Below, in pieces: positions 33,640 through 44,329 of a stretch of DNA of 64,000 nucleotides. How positions within the stretch are numbered: the stretch's first letter is position 1; each line of letters opens with the position of its first letter. Both the position numbers and the translations under genes were made by a program. Location: positions 63,681,001-63,745,000 of the forward strand of contig CM027384.1 in the NCBI GenBank assembly GCA_015680905.1, written 5' to 3'. Origin of the DNA: Coptis chinensis (lineage: Eukaryota > Streptophyta > Magnoliopsida > Ranunculales > Ranunculaceae). The notes under the pieces are model-generated. The model saw only the letters and a list, made by a program, of their open reading frames with translations. It did no database searches and was not told where the DNA came from.

Positions 33640-35236
33640 TCCTCTATTGGATTGTAGAAAGCCTTTCATCATGCTAGCTGGTATACCATGAGTAAACCAA
33701 AATATGAAAGAGGACTTGGATTTGTAAATCTTCAAAGATAGAACCGGGGAGCCTACTACAAATTAGTCTTCAAAGTAGCAATCAAAGAGGAAACTATATG
33801 GGTGGATTGCACTTGGAAACACCACATAAAACAACAATTGTTCTGGACTATGACAACTCCGAAGGACTGTTCTTGGTCTTGGAGAAAAATCCTAGATGCC
33901 CGAAAGGATGCTAAGAAGCTCATCAAGTATATGATCGCTAATGGTGAGAATACGCTGCTCTGGCATGATATCTGGTGTGGCAGCTCTCCTTTCCTGTTTA
34001 ATGTCGATGCCTTGTCAGCGTGGCAGTTTCCTATGGATGCCAAGGTTAGTTATTTGTTAGATAATGGTAATTGGAATTACCTCCTCATGCTGTCTTCTAA
34101 TCTCAAGACTGAAATTCTCACTACCAGCATCTATAGAAATCTCCTACAAGACAAGATAGTGTGGACTCCCCACCAGAGTGGTCTCTATACCTCTAGTAGT
34201 GCCTACACCATTCTCAGCCCAGCTGGAAACAAAGTGAGGTAGTATAACTTTGTGTGGGGAAAATGGGTTCTACCAAGGCATTCCTTCACATGTTGGCAGC
34301 TCTTCTCTAACACTATACCTACCCAAGACCGTCTGGTGCGAAGAAAAGTCATTTCTCACTCTACATGCTGCTTATGTAATAGCAGTAGAGAACACTCTAA
34401 GCATCTTTTCTTTGAGTGCCCTTACTCCTAGCAGACCATATCCAAGATTAAAGAGCTACTCTGTATCTCTACTGATGCTAGATCTTCTAATCGAGAATGG
34501 TCATCCATCATCAGGCTTTGCAAAAGGCATGAATTAGGGGAAGTGTACAAAGTTTACTTATGCGCTGCTGGGGACGCCATCTGGAAAGAGAGAAACAGGC
34601 AACACTTTCAAGGCTCTAGCAGGAATGCATTGGAGCTGTTCTACAAACTGGAACGAGACCTCAAAAACTACCTAGTAGTCCTAAAACCACAGGTAAAGGA
34701 TTCTTTGGATGCCCGAGCTCTGGGTACCAGAATAGGGCTCAACCTGCAGTTCAAGTTCCCTGTGTCTACTGGCTGCTCTTGGGATCCACCACTCAAAAAT
34801 AGAGTTAAGCTCAATACTGATGGAAGCTTAAGCAGTAATGGTGCTGGACATGGAGGGGCAATACGAGACAGCCAAGGTCAAGTGGTTGCGGCTTTCACAG
34901 GAAAAGGCGGAATGCAATCAGTGCTATTCCCAGAACTTTTAGCTATTGACGTCGGGTTAAAAAGATGCATCCATGAGAGGATTCTAAAAGTGGAAGTTGC
35001 GTCAGATTTGCTGAGGGCAATAAATGCTATTAATAAGTAAGAGAAGCCCCCTTGGTACTGCCTGGACTTAGTCACTACCATCCAAAATATAAGTCTCCTC
35101 TTTGAGTACATCTCCTTCAGTCATGTGGTACGAGAGACGAATAGGGCAGCAGACTATTTGGCTATTATTAGCCCATCACAGGATGCACATAATGTAATTT
35201 CTTTTTTCTTTGTCCCCCGATCAGCCCCTTCATAGT
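33640..35236 (+). pseudogene. LINE ORF2: zinc-binding region and RNase H domain
   Basis: Fragments in several frames: SAWQFPMDAKVSYLLDNG, then a Cys/His region (SFTCWQLFSNTIPTQDRLVR followed by CCLCNSSREHSKHLFFEC), then RNase H (VKLNTDGSLSSNGAGHGGAI with the Asp, LFPELLAIDVGL with the Glu). A TAA at 35038-35040 precedes the last conserved piece FSHVVRETNRAADYLA. The RNase H makes this a plant L1 of the type that acquired a C-terminal RNase H. Confidence 0.75.
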
Positions 35237-35341
35237 ATTGTGGAGGAGGATTCCCAAGGAACAACCTATGTAAGAGTTTCTTAAGCAATACAACAGGTGA
35301 GGGCCTGCCAATCCCTAGCTTAACAAAAAAAAAAAAAAAAA

Positions 35342-36348
35342 CTTAAGCACAGGGGTGGGAGGAATGGATAAAAAGGATTTTGGAGGGTCCTCGTCTTGAG
35401 TAGTGAAGACTTGTTTAGGTAAGAGGTCTTCAAACTCGGAAGATAGATCAACATAAGGATCTAAGATAGGAGTAGACTCGAAAAGGGCGTTGACTTCCTC
35501 TAAGTAAGAGTCATCGTCGAAGTCGGAACTACCAAAGGAAAGGAATTGGTGCATCTGATTTTCTGGAAATATATTGTTGAAATAATCTTGAGCTAAGCTC
35601 TCAATCATGCTAACTTCCCCATCCATAGATGAATCGGGTAACTGTTTCATCATTTTGAAACATTTACCTCAACAGAAAGATGGCCAAAGGACATGGACAT
35701 CGAATCATCGCGACAGTTTATGAGTGCGTTGGCAGTAACCAAGAAGGGACGCCCTAAAATGATAGGAACATATTCATTAGTGACTTCTGTGTCTTGGATA
35801 ACGAAGTCTGCTGGGTAGTAAAAATCTTGAACTTTGACGAGCACGTTTTCAACAACACCCTTAGGATACTTAATAGAACGGTCAGCTAATTGCAACGTCA
35901 TTTTAGTTTGTTGCATCTCTTGGAGACCTATTTGTTTATATAGATAGTAAGGGAGTAAGTTAACACTCGCCCCCAGGTCTAATAGAGCAGTCATCGTGTG
36001 GGTATCTCCCAAGGTGCATTGTACAGTAGGACGACCAGGGTCCTTGTACTTAACGATTCCATTATGTTCAAATAGAGTTGGAAACTGTTTAGTTAAAAAG
36101 GCGTCTTTTGGTATATTTGTTTTCCGTCTAGTAGTGCACAACTCTTTCAGAAACTTAGCATGTTGTGGTAACTTTTTAATAGCGTCAAGAAAAGGTAGGT
36201 TTATAGTTAGATTTTTAAAAACTTCCCTAATCTCATCAAAATTGGTATCCTTGTGTAACATGGCTAGTCTCTGGGGAAACGGTGGGTTCTCTCTATATTT
36301 AGCATATAGATCAATAGGAGTTTTAACCCTGGCCGCTTTTCTCTTGGG
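35342..36348 (-). pseudogene. E2 protease region of pol
   Basis: Reading leftwards: IDLYAKYRENPPFPQRL, FKNLTINLPFLDAIKKLP, KFLKELCTTRRK, then the aspartic-protease segment TALLDLGASVNLLPYYLYKQ, with DLGA as in Athila proteases, and VPIILGRPFLVTANALINC. Protease matures the Gag-Pol polyprotein. The frame is open from 36261 to 35650; the following linker (SSEFEDLLPKQVFTTQDEDP) overlaps in another frame and ends at PPTPVLK against the LINE poly(A). Confidence 0.8.
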
Positions 36349-37987
36349 TTAAGGTTCGACTGGTACCTCTACAGGAGTAAGATCTTCAGTTACGACTTCG
36401 GTATCTAGTAAATTATTAGGTGTAATGACCACTGGTGGGGTAACAACTGGCATAGTTACGGCGTTATCAACCACTCTGCCATAACGGAGAGTGGTGATGG
36501 CATTTAACTCACCTATATTTATATTTTCATTACTAGTATTACCGGTTACTTCAAAGACTGTGTTTGGCATTTTAGGATTAGATATAGCTTGACCTGGAAA
36601 CACACATTTTGGTTGGGCTTTCTCTTGGGCTAACTGTTGTATGGAATGATTAATAGATTGTAAAATCTGTTGGTTAGCCTGCATGTAGGCTTCGAAACGA
36701 TCCGGTTGTGAAGGTGTAGTGGCCACAGGTGGTGTGACTGGAACTATCTCACGTTGATTATTAACGGGTGGGTTGTGATAGTTATTATTAACTGGAACGA
36801 TACCTCTATTAGCATTATAATTATTGTTATAATTATTATAATTACCTTGTCCTTGTCTTTGTGGAGCTTGGTTGTAATTGTTCGCTGGCCTAACATTTTG
36901 ATTATTAAACCCTGGAGGTGTAACTTGTTGATTATTTTTCCAACTGAAGTTGGGGTGTTGTCTCCAAGGTTGGTTAGGTTGGTTATTTATGAAACAAACA
37001 TTATCCGGCTATACTGGTGGTTGTTCATAGAGGAGAGGACAATAGGAGTCGGAATGCTCAAGGCTGTAACAGAAATTACATGGAAGAATGTTGACATTCA
37101 TGACTGGAGTAGGCTTATGTTGAATAGAAATGGCTTCTTCCTTTTTAGTGAGAGATTTGATTAGAATTCTAAGCTCGGGATCAAATTTAACCTCAAACAT
37201 ACTGGCAGCCTTGACTGTGGAAGAAGAATTACTGGACCGGGGGATGTCATTGACCCCCCAGTTATTTTGACGCTTAGATTGATCTTCTAAAAACCTATAA
37301 GCCTCTGAGGCACCTTTACTAAGGAAACTCATCCCAGTCATTATGTCAAGAACCTCTTTATGGTGATGTAAAAACCCTTTGAAAAAGGCACGAACAAGCA
37401 TGTCTTTCGCAAAGTTATGATGTGGACACTCGATAAGAAGATCAATGAAACGGTTCCACACCTCTAAAAAGGATTCATGAGGATTCTGGCGGAAGAAATG
37501 AAACTTTTGAAGCATTTCATGTCTTCAGAGGTGGGTAAAACTGTTCCATGAACAATTGAACGAGGTTGGCCTATGAGTCCACAGAATTAGGTGATTAGGC
37601 AGTTAACCAAGATGATGCCTTATCGGCTAGGGTGAAAGGAAACACCCTAAGTTTAATTTGTTCCGAACCTACGATAGGATGATGAAATATGGAAAGAACT
37701 TGTTCAATCCTACGCATATGCTGATAAGGCTTCTCGTGGTCTAAACCATGAAAAACCGGTAACAAATTAAATATATTCGGGGGAATTCGAAAATCCCCCA
37801 CTGGGTCTACAAGAACGATGCAAGACTTAGGGCTATTGTTAAGGACCTTATAAAAGTCAGAGAGAGGACTCTCTGTTTCTTCAGCCATTAATGCAGGTGT
37901 AGTGTGTGGTATTCTAGATAGGCATGTGCGTTGACGCTTATGATAAATAACAGAAGATGGTTTACTAGTACTAGACCTTAATCTCAT
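36349..37987 (-). pseudogene. E2 gag (Athila-type), broken
   Basis: ATG at 37987, basic N-terminus (YHKRQRTCLSR), GDFRIPPNIFNLLPVFHGLD, then stops near 37595-37540. The capsid core is FFRQNPHESFLEVWNRFIDL, then CPHHNFAKDMLVRAFFKGFL. One knuckle follows (CNFCYSLEHSDSYC). A long Asn/Gln/Tyr-rich low-complexity stretch (36760-36990) and PDRFEAYMQANQQILQSINH end before a stop at 36349-36351. Gag would build the particle and bind RNA. At least four stops and one frameshift. Confidence 0.8.
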
Positions 37988-38040
37988 GCAAGGCTAAGGC
38001 CAATATGAATATAAACCACTAACAGCAGTCAAAACAACCC

Positions 38041-38230
38041 TTATATGCTAGAATTAAAAACTCCTCTGACAGAATAGGCCATGAGTGGAAGAAGGAGTAC
38101 CTGAATGCCTCCTTGCTATGCATTTGAATAGCGTCTTGTATACGCAATCTTAGTGTATTTACGAAGTTGGAAACACTGAATAACTTGAACGAAGAGAGAT
38201 GGAACTAACCTGCGAAAAATTAGGCTTTCG
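38041..38230 (-). other. Conserved leader block 5' of gag (E2 copy)
   Basis: Collinear with 12600-12780 in E1, although the LTRs of the two elements differ. It includes GAAGGAGTACCTGAATGCC and AATAGCGTCTTGTATACGC. Confidence 0.55.
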
Positions 38231-38244
38231 TCAGAAGGGGTGCG

Positions 38245-38370
38245 GGTGGGCTTGGAAACAAGCTTACAAAGGCGCGGGCACACTCTTGCTTGACACGAAT
38301 TCCAGTAACTTGAGGGCGTGCGCGCTCACAAAATAGAGTACCTAGGGCGCGGGCGCACTCAAGGTAGAAT
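38245..38370 (-). other. GC-rich leader block 5' of gag (E2), partner of 25055-25175
   Basis: Three GCGCGGGC- or GCGTGCGCGC-type repeats spaced about 40 bp apart, with intervening TTCCAGTAACTTGAGGG (+ strand). It is the sequence re-used upstream of ORF B. Confidence 0.55.
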
Positions 38371-38489
38371 TTTGAAAAAAATTATATTCTGGACCAAATA
38401 AACACAGTTAGAACCAAACAAGGGTGGGTGGGTTTAATGGGGTTTTGGTAGGATCGAAAATACAAAGGGAAACGAATCTAAAATTAACT

Positions 38490-38507
38490 AAGATGGCAAC
38501 GACGCCA
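38490..38507 (-). other. E2 primer-binding site (degenerate tRNA-Asp type)
   Basis: Sense strand TGGCGTCGTTGCCATCTT, two bases inside the LTR. The first 12 bases fit a plant tRNA-Asp primer with one change. Confidence 0.7.
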
Positions 38508-38509
38508 TT

Positions 38510-39817
38510 TGATAAATGTAAAAACAATAGTTTTACCTACTCTTAACTAATTATGCTATGAATAAGTAAAACTAAAACTATTTTACCCTATATGATCAAA
38601 GTTATCTACTCTCGATTATCATGCAATATGTGGAGTAGAGAATTTGTTCCACTCTTAGTTTATTTAGACGTAAGTTTCCCTAGTTTAATCGATTCTAATA
38701 AAATTAATGAGAGTAATGGGTTGTGATTATACTAATATGGTAATTGAACTAATTAAATTGTTCTAACTTATACTAAGGCAATTAAATACTAAGATGTGAA
38801 TATGGAGAAGGGATTAGGGGGATTTGATTCCACTTTGATTGATTCCTAATATGCTAGTGTAGATTATTGCAATCCTAACCAATAAAAATTAAGTAATTGA
38901 TCTCTAATTATTCATGGCAATCTCTACCAACTAATAATTAGCATGTGAGGAAGTTTAACCCATTCTCATGGCAAATCAACTAACCTACTATAGTGAAACT
39001 CTTAAAAAGCAATAATCCTAACTAACACATCAAGTCTTCATCAAACCCCTCTAATGGAAGTTTCGCTAGAAGTCATTAGACTATCATTAATAGAAGAATA
39101 ATAAGAAGACATAATGAAGAACAATAACTTGGCTTTTATTAATCTAATGGAAGAGAGTCTAAGACTTAAAACTATGTTAAAGACTAAGTATTGAATAATC
39201 AACTAACTTAAAACTAATGAAAAAGTTATATGAATTAAATCCTATGTAGATAAGAGTTATGCCTTAGTCCTCTTTATATAAGAGAGTGCTAGGTTTACAA
39301 TTTCGTGCATGGGCTTTGGAGCCATATTTTGGGCCCTGAAATCAAGCTCAAAACTTAATTACTTAAGTCCAAAAAGGGTTTCTCTACTGGAAATTACTAC
39401 AACAGCCTTTTTGTCCACTTCTGCTCCTCTGATTAGGTCAAGGCTTAAACCATTAGAAATCTCTTTCTGAGCCAGTTGTTTTGACATATAATAGGCCCAA
39501 TTCCGAGGTCTAAGTCTCAAAGATACGGCCTGCGGAAATTTTGTTGACTTTTATGCTCTATTTCTGCTCACGTTGACTTTGACCAGGCTTTAAAAAGGCT
39601 TTTTCTCCTTGAATCTTAGCCTTTAGTGATAGAACTTCTTAGCAACTAACTTTTGCTCCTTTATCTCGCAAAAGTGACATATTTCTTCTCATATTCGACT
39701 CCAATACCTGAAATACACAAAAACACATAAACAGTACTAACTCTTTTTATTATACACATATTTGGTCTAAATATAATGATATTAAGGGGTTAAAACTACA
39801 GTTTTGGGCTCTTATCA
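38510..39817 (-). repeat. E2 5' LTR (right copy)
   Basis: 1308 bp against 1330 bp for the left copy, with several short deletions (for example GACTTTTCAGCTTTGATC is shortened). Ends TGATAAATG ... CTCTTATCA. Confidence 0.9.
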
Positions 39818-40613
39818 AAAATCATTCCTGGTTTAGATAAGAGTTCATACGCACGTAAGATACGAGCTATGAGAGAAGGCTGGTGCTCAAATTGTCAAAC
39901 ATCAACTTTCCCCTTTTTCAACCTCATAGTAAAAATTCAGTTTTTACGGTTTTCATGTGCCAGCCACCTACTCATCGAGCACAGCTGAGGAGAGTAATCC
40001 AGCCGTCTGGTTGGGATTGACTCAAGTTTTCAAAAACTTCTAAGTCTTGGGGATCTGATTTAAAATGACCCACCTTTTTAAAATTTCAGTCAAACTTATT
40101 CAAAACCCAAAAAAATTAATTAAAAGTTTTCCTTCTGCTATTTGTACATATTTCCCTATAATTCCTTTACAGTTCTTTCCATCATATGTTTTTCATCCAC
40201 CGTTAGATATAAGTGTACCCTATCCGTTACGTTGCATTTTTCATGCTGATCATTTTGGTACCTCACAGGTCAAGATCGGACCCGTAACAAAGCATAGATC
40301 GGCTCTTGAAGTTGGCAAGGCACTGAGGACAAGATCAGAATTTCCTGATTTCATTTGGGCTTGGCCCAAAATTTCAATTTCATTAAAGAGGCATGTGTCA
40401 TCCACCCATTTAACCCATCCGACTGCCCAACTTCCCTTCTTCTTCCTCATAAAATCCCCAACCCTAGCCGCCCCCACCAGCTCGTGATCGCCCCTATCCA
40501 ACTCGCGACCGTGACCTCACCACAACACACCACCATTCCAAATTTTTACAGTCTGCCCCATTTTCAACCCCCTTTCCAACTCAAAACCCCAACTTTATCA
40601 ATCCCTACTCTAA
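39818..40613 (+). other. E3 spacer and leader before ORF A, with ORF-A motif
   Basis: E3 resumes here. It first holds the end of the split small ORF (to about 39990). The motif copy GTCTTGGGGATCTGATTTAA, then AATGACCCACC, is at 40044-40074. A C-rich leader precedes the ORF A ATG. An open frame at 40065-40487 has no similarity I recognise. Confidence 0.5.
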
Positions 40614-41604
40614 ATGGCTCGAGTTCTTAAAATCGTGCCGAAGCAAAATTTTCAAAACCTCTTTAATTCCGATCTATTTGAAGTGCACTTCAAGGCTGAA
40701 ATTAGAAGAAGAGAATGGGAACTCTTGGTTTTGTTGGAAGGTGCGGCTTATTCTCCCTCTCTAACTCTTTCGTTTTATAACTGCATGCTTAGAAAGGAGG
40801 ATGACTGCATCACGGTTGTCAAGGATGGCCGCTCGCTGGAGCTCACCAAGGAGGTGGTGAGTGGAGTTCTAAGGATTCCTCTGAAGGCTTATATATGTTT
40901 AGATGGAACAATCCCCAGACGGTAAGACCATCAACGTGATGATGTTAGAGACACTTCTCGAGGCGGCGAAAAATCCCAAGTCTTACTACGCATTTCAGAG
41001 TCCGCTATGAAGGAACCAGTTGGCAGTATCTAATTGGACAGCCTACAACCTGCTAGGCTCAGCCAAGCCTTCAAATATAGGTAAGGTGATGCTTCATCTT
41101 TTATAGATTCTTCAAGAGCAGAAGAACAGCTTTTGCATTGTCTCTTTTATCCTTGAGCAACTCTACAAACCGAAGAAGTCAACTACCCCTCTATAAGTGC
41201 TGGTCACTAGGATCATGCAGCATTGGGGGTTCGAGCCCATAGACGCCCTAGTTGAGGTCAAGGACGCTACCACAGGTCCTATCTATGCCGACTGCATCCA
41301 GAAGTTACGGCTTCCACACTGGCCGAGCACGCCGCAAGCACGCCTCGACCGAAAGGTGGATTACTTCGCTGAAGATGCCACTCGACAGTTCACTCAACCC
41401 ATGGACGGAATTCACTTCCTCCATGGAGGTCAGAGGATTCTACATTCGTATCTCCACCAGCTCAGGGAAACTCAAAGGAACATTATAGCGGAACAGCGGA
41501 CCATCAGAGAGGAGCAGCGACGTTTTCAGAACAGTGTCACTAGAACACTGCAGAGCATCAGAGACGCGCTCTCACATAGTGATGATAGACATGCTAGGTC
41601 CTGA
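40614..41604 (+). pseudogene. E3 ORF A: plant-transposon-protein-like ORF with coiled-coil tail
   Basis: The clearest A-type copy. ATG at 40614. Signature: EIRRREWELLVLLEGAAYSP, SLTLSFYNCMLRKED, DGRSLELTKEVVSGVLRIPL. A TAA ends the frame at 40923-40925. The remainder is in other frames to 41197, then VTRIMQHWGFEPIDALVEVK, TQPMDGIHFLHGGQ and a Gln/Glu/Arg coiled coil (ETQRNIIAEQRTIREEQRRF) to TGA at 41602-41604. The GR-S-E-L plus leucine-rich block is characteristic of the plant transposon protein family. No membrane segment is visible in this type, unlike ORF B. Confidence 0.6.
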
Positions 41605-42081
41605 CGTCAGCAAGGAGAAGGATCTTCTAGACGTCGAGACGAGTCACGCACGGACTCTGACTAGGATTCTCCCTAGTGTTCATATAGTTGAATTTCTTTT
41701 TTTCTATTTCTTTTTTTACGTGTATGACGTAGTATAAGTTTAATTATATGCTTAATATTATTTGCTTGTTTTATTTTGCTTTTCTTGTGGAATTTGGTAT
41801 ATAAGTAGAAAGTAAAACAGATACATCATGCCAAAAAAATTCCATTTTTCTTTCATGCATTTCATATATGTTTTCAAAAAAATACAAAAATCCAAAAAGA
41901 TTTTATAGTAGATTGAATAAATATCCTTAGTATAATAAACCATGTATTTCTCGTTTTATATCAAACAACCTACGCCCCAAACTTATTTGGGGGTGGCGTA
42001 TTTTCATCATGAAGAACAGAATACAAGTGTATCACCATTTTTGCTCATGTGTCTATGGTAATCTCTTTCCTTATCTCTTCA

Positions 42082-42120
42082 TACTTTGAGGACAAAGCAT
42101 AGTTCAATTTGGGGGTGGTA
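42082..42120 (+). other. E3 internal hairpin plus polypurine-like module
   Basis: TACTTTGAGGACAAAGCATA then GTTCAATTTGGGGGTGGTAT. Best-preserved internal copy. Another G-rich run (CTTATTTGGGGGTGGCG) lies at about 41981-41997. The surrounding 41605-43229 is 3' non-coding sequence collinear with E1 and E2. Confidence 0.65.
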
Positions 42121-43287
42121 TAGTAACATTTTGCAAAAACTATGCATTTTCTATATATTAGATATAATAGTATATTTCTTCCTTTCTAAATTTTTTTTGA
42201 AAAAGACCAAAAATATTTTTCCGTTTAGTATTAAAAAGTCTTGTTTCCTTTTTCTATGATAAATAAAAAGTTTAGAAGTCTCACTATAGCAATAGAGTAA
42301 GGATTTGTTCTTCGTACTTAGACTAATAGACGTACAATAGTTTCTGTATGTTTTCATGAATGACATGCATCAACATTTGTTTGTATATAGTAGTGAGTTT
42401 CTGAAGCCAAGGTTAGAATAATTAAGTTCCATATCCTGTGAGAATCTAGCCAAAAGCCTCATCTGAATGATTATTGAGTGATAACACAAAGGATGTCCGG
42501 ATAGAAAGACCACACGTCCACTTGCTTGATCACTACACCATATCCTAATAGAGAATTTAGGCCCTTCTTGGATCAATATAGCCAAATAAACGTTCAAAAC
42601 CCAAAAATATAGTTTTTCCTCTAGTTACCCCTCTTGAGCATTCAACCTTTTCTAAAAGCCTTTTATTCTTCACTAAAAATTCCTAACCCATTACAACACA
42701 CAATAAAAAGCTTACCCAGCTGACAAGTTGAGAACTGGATGGATATCAGAAAAAGAGAAGAGAAGACCTTGTACAAAAACAGAACAGTTATTTGCTTCAA
42801 AAAGAAAATAACAGAAAGAGAAGAAAAGAAAGACCCATGAAAAACCAAAAATCCAAAATATTCAAATGAGTCAAAAAAATCGAATCTCTTAAAAGTTCAA
42901 AATCAAAAGGAGCCGATATCATAAACAAAAGGAAACAAAAGCAAAGTTAGAACTCCCAAAATTTAAAATCATATGGAGTCACAAAGCCAAAGGGCTAAAT
43001 GAATGTATCACAATTCGGAAGTAAAAGAACAAAACGAGGTTCTTCTCTAGTTACAAGTATCTTGAAGACCCAGTTTTTCAACTTATCAAATTTTGTTTTT
43101 CCCTTCCTTTTTCTTTCTAAATCATCACCCTAGCCCTGTAACTCTTAATAAAATACATCTAGCTCGATTAGGAATAAGATGGTGTGATAGTAAGTGGCAA
43201 GCGTGATCAATCGACCCCGATTTCTTTGGACGCACTACACCAAAAACAACATTTATTAATGGTTATATCTATTACTTATATTTTTAC

Positions 43288-43559
43288 TAACGGTTATATC
43301 CGTTAGTTCTAGGGCGTCACTGTCACTTAGGCCAAATTTAGTAACGGTTATATCCGTTACTAAAATTCTTTGTAACAGATAGCCAATTGTTGATAGACCC
43401 AATTAAATTTGTAATTACTAACGAATATAAGTGTTAGTCAAGTTTGCGCGCTTCAGCTTATAGCGGGAAAAGAATTTTGTATGTAACGGATATATCCGTT
43501 AGTAATGGATGTGTCACTTGCTATTTACTAACTATTGTTTGTAACGGAAATATCCGTTA
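43288..43559. repeat. Four palindromic subterminal repeats of the CACTA-like end
   Basis: TAACGG(A/T)TATATCCGTTA-type 18-mers at 43288-43305, 43342-43359, 43484-43501 and 43542-43559 (the last with an AAA variant). Each is close to a perfect palindrome. CACTA elements have clustered subterminal transposase-binding sites of this kind. Confidence 0.75.
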
Positions 43560-44329
43560 GTAATGTGTAACCACTTAAAAAAAAATCCTAGGTCAACTAA
43601 TGTCCACCCTGCATATCTAATTCTAGCAAATATGATATAAATATCACATTCCACAAACTTAATCAACAAATGAATAACAAAAAACAAAACCACCAATCAA
43701 TTAAATATTATTATAAAAATATAGTCATTAATCTAAATCCCAATTTACAAATCAAACTTACATAGAACAGATCGAATTCACCTAACCTAATTTTGGGATG
43801 TCTAATATCTTGTCATAGAAGATCACATTTATGACCCAACTCATATATGTGCATGCTCACGTCAAAGTTGGTCAGAACATTAATCCCACTATTCAATTGC
43901 TAAAATGTTGTAAACACGAGCAACAACCTTTTCTTGAGTACCTGCAACAAATAAGAAATCAATTAAGTCACATGCAATTAAAGGAATAGAGCTAAGCAAT
44001 TCACAAGTGATTAACAAGTAAATTACCAACTTCCATGCACTAATACAAACCTAACCCCCTAAGTAAGTCAACAAGTAAAAGGGATACTACAAAATTCTTG
44101 GGAGCTCCTTCGAGTCCAGGGTGCATTATGTGGTGACCTGTAATACCTATTTCCATGTCTCTCAAAGTCAAAGACATTGTTAAAATTTCCAATTCATTGA
44201 GTGAAATGACCCGTAACCATATTTATTACAAAAGTAGAAGCGGAACACCAAAAAATAACTAAATACTAATATTGGTGAATTCTTGGCATTTTTTTAACTA
44301 AAGATATTATGAATGGAAAAGCACAACAC

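Larger units (their letters stand above)
30175..35341 (+). mobile_element. 5'-truncated L1-type LINE inserted in E2 pol
   Basis: Sense is +, opposite to E2. It begins inside ORF1 just before its CCHC knuckle and ends with a 17-bp A run (about 35324-35341). It encodes the ORF1 tail, endonuclease, RT, a zinc-binding region and RNase H, all with stops or frameshifts. I find no target-site duplication. On the E2 side, protein similarity stops at PPTPVLK (35342 side) and resumes at CMH (30174 side); by family comparison about 75 residues that should lie between are missing, so the insertion seems to have replaced some 230 bp. Confidence 0.85.
20881..39817 (-). mobile_element. E2: Athila-lineage Ty3/gypsy retrotransposon with gag-pol remnants
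   Basis: LTRs at 20881-22210 and 38510-39817; AAAAT duplicated at 20876-20880 and 39818-39822. Sense is the - strand: primer site at 38490-38507, then gag, protease, RT, RNase H, integrase, ORF A, ORF B, polypurine tract. The protease has DLGA in place of the usual DSGA, the RT has FMND, and two extra ORFs follow integrase, an Athila-like arrangement. Without the 5.2-kb LINE it is about 13.8 kb. Stops, frameshifts, an integrase deletion and the LINE make it dead. LTR divergence, judged by eye, is greater than in E1, so it is probably older. Confidence 0.9.
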
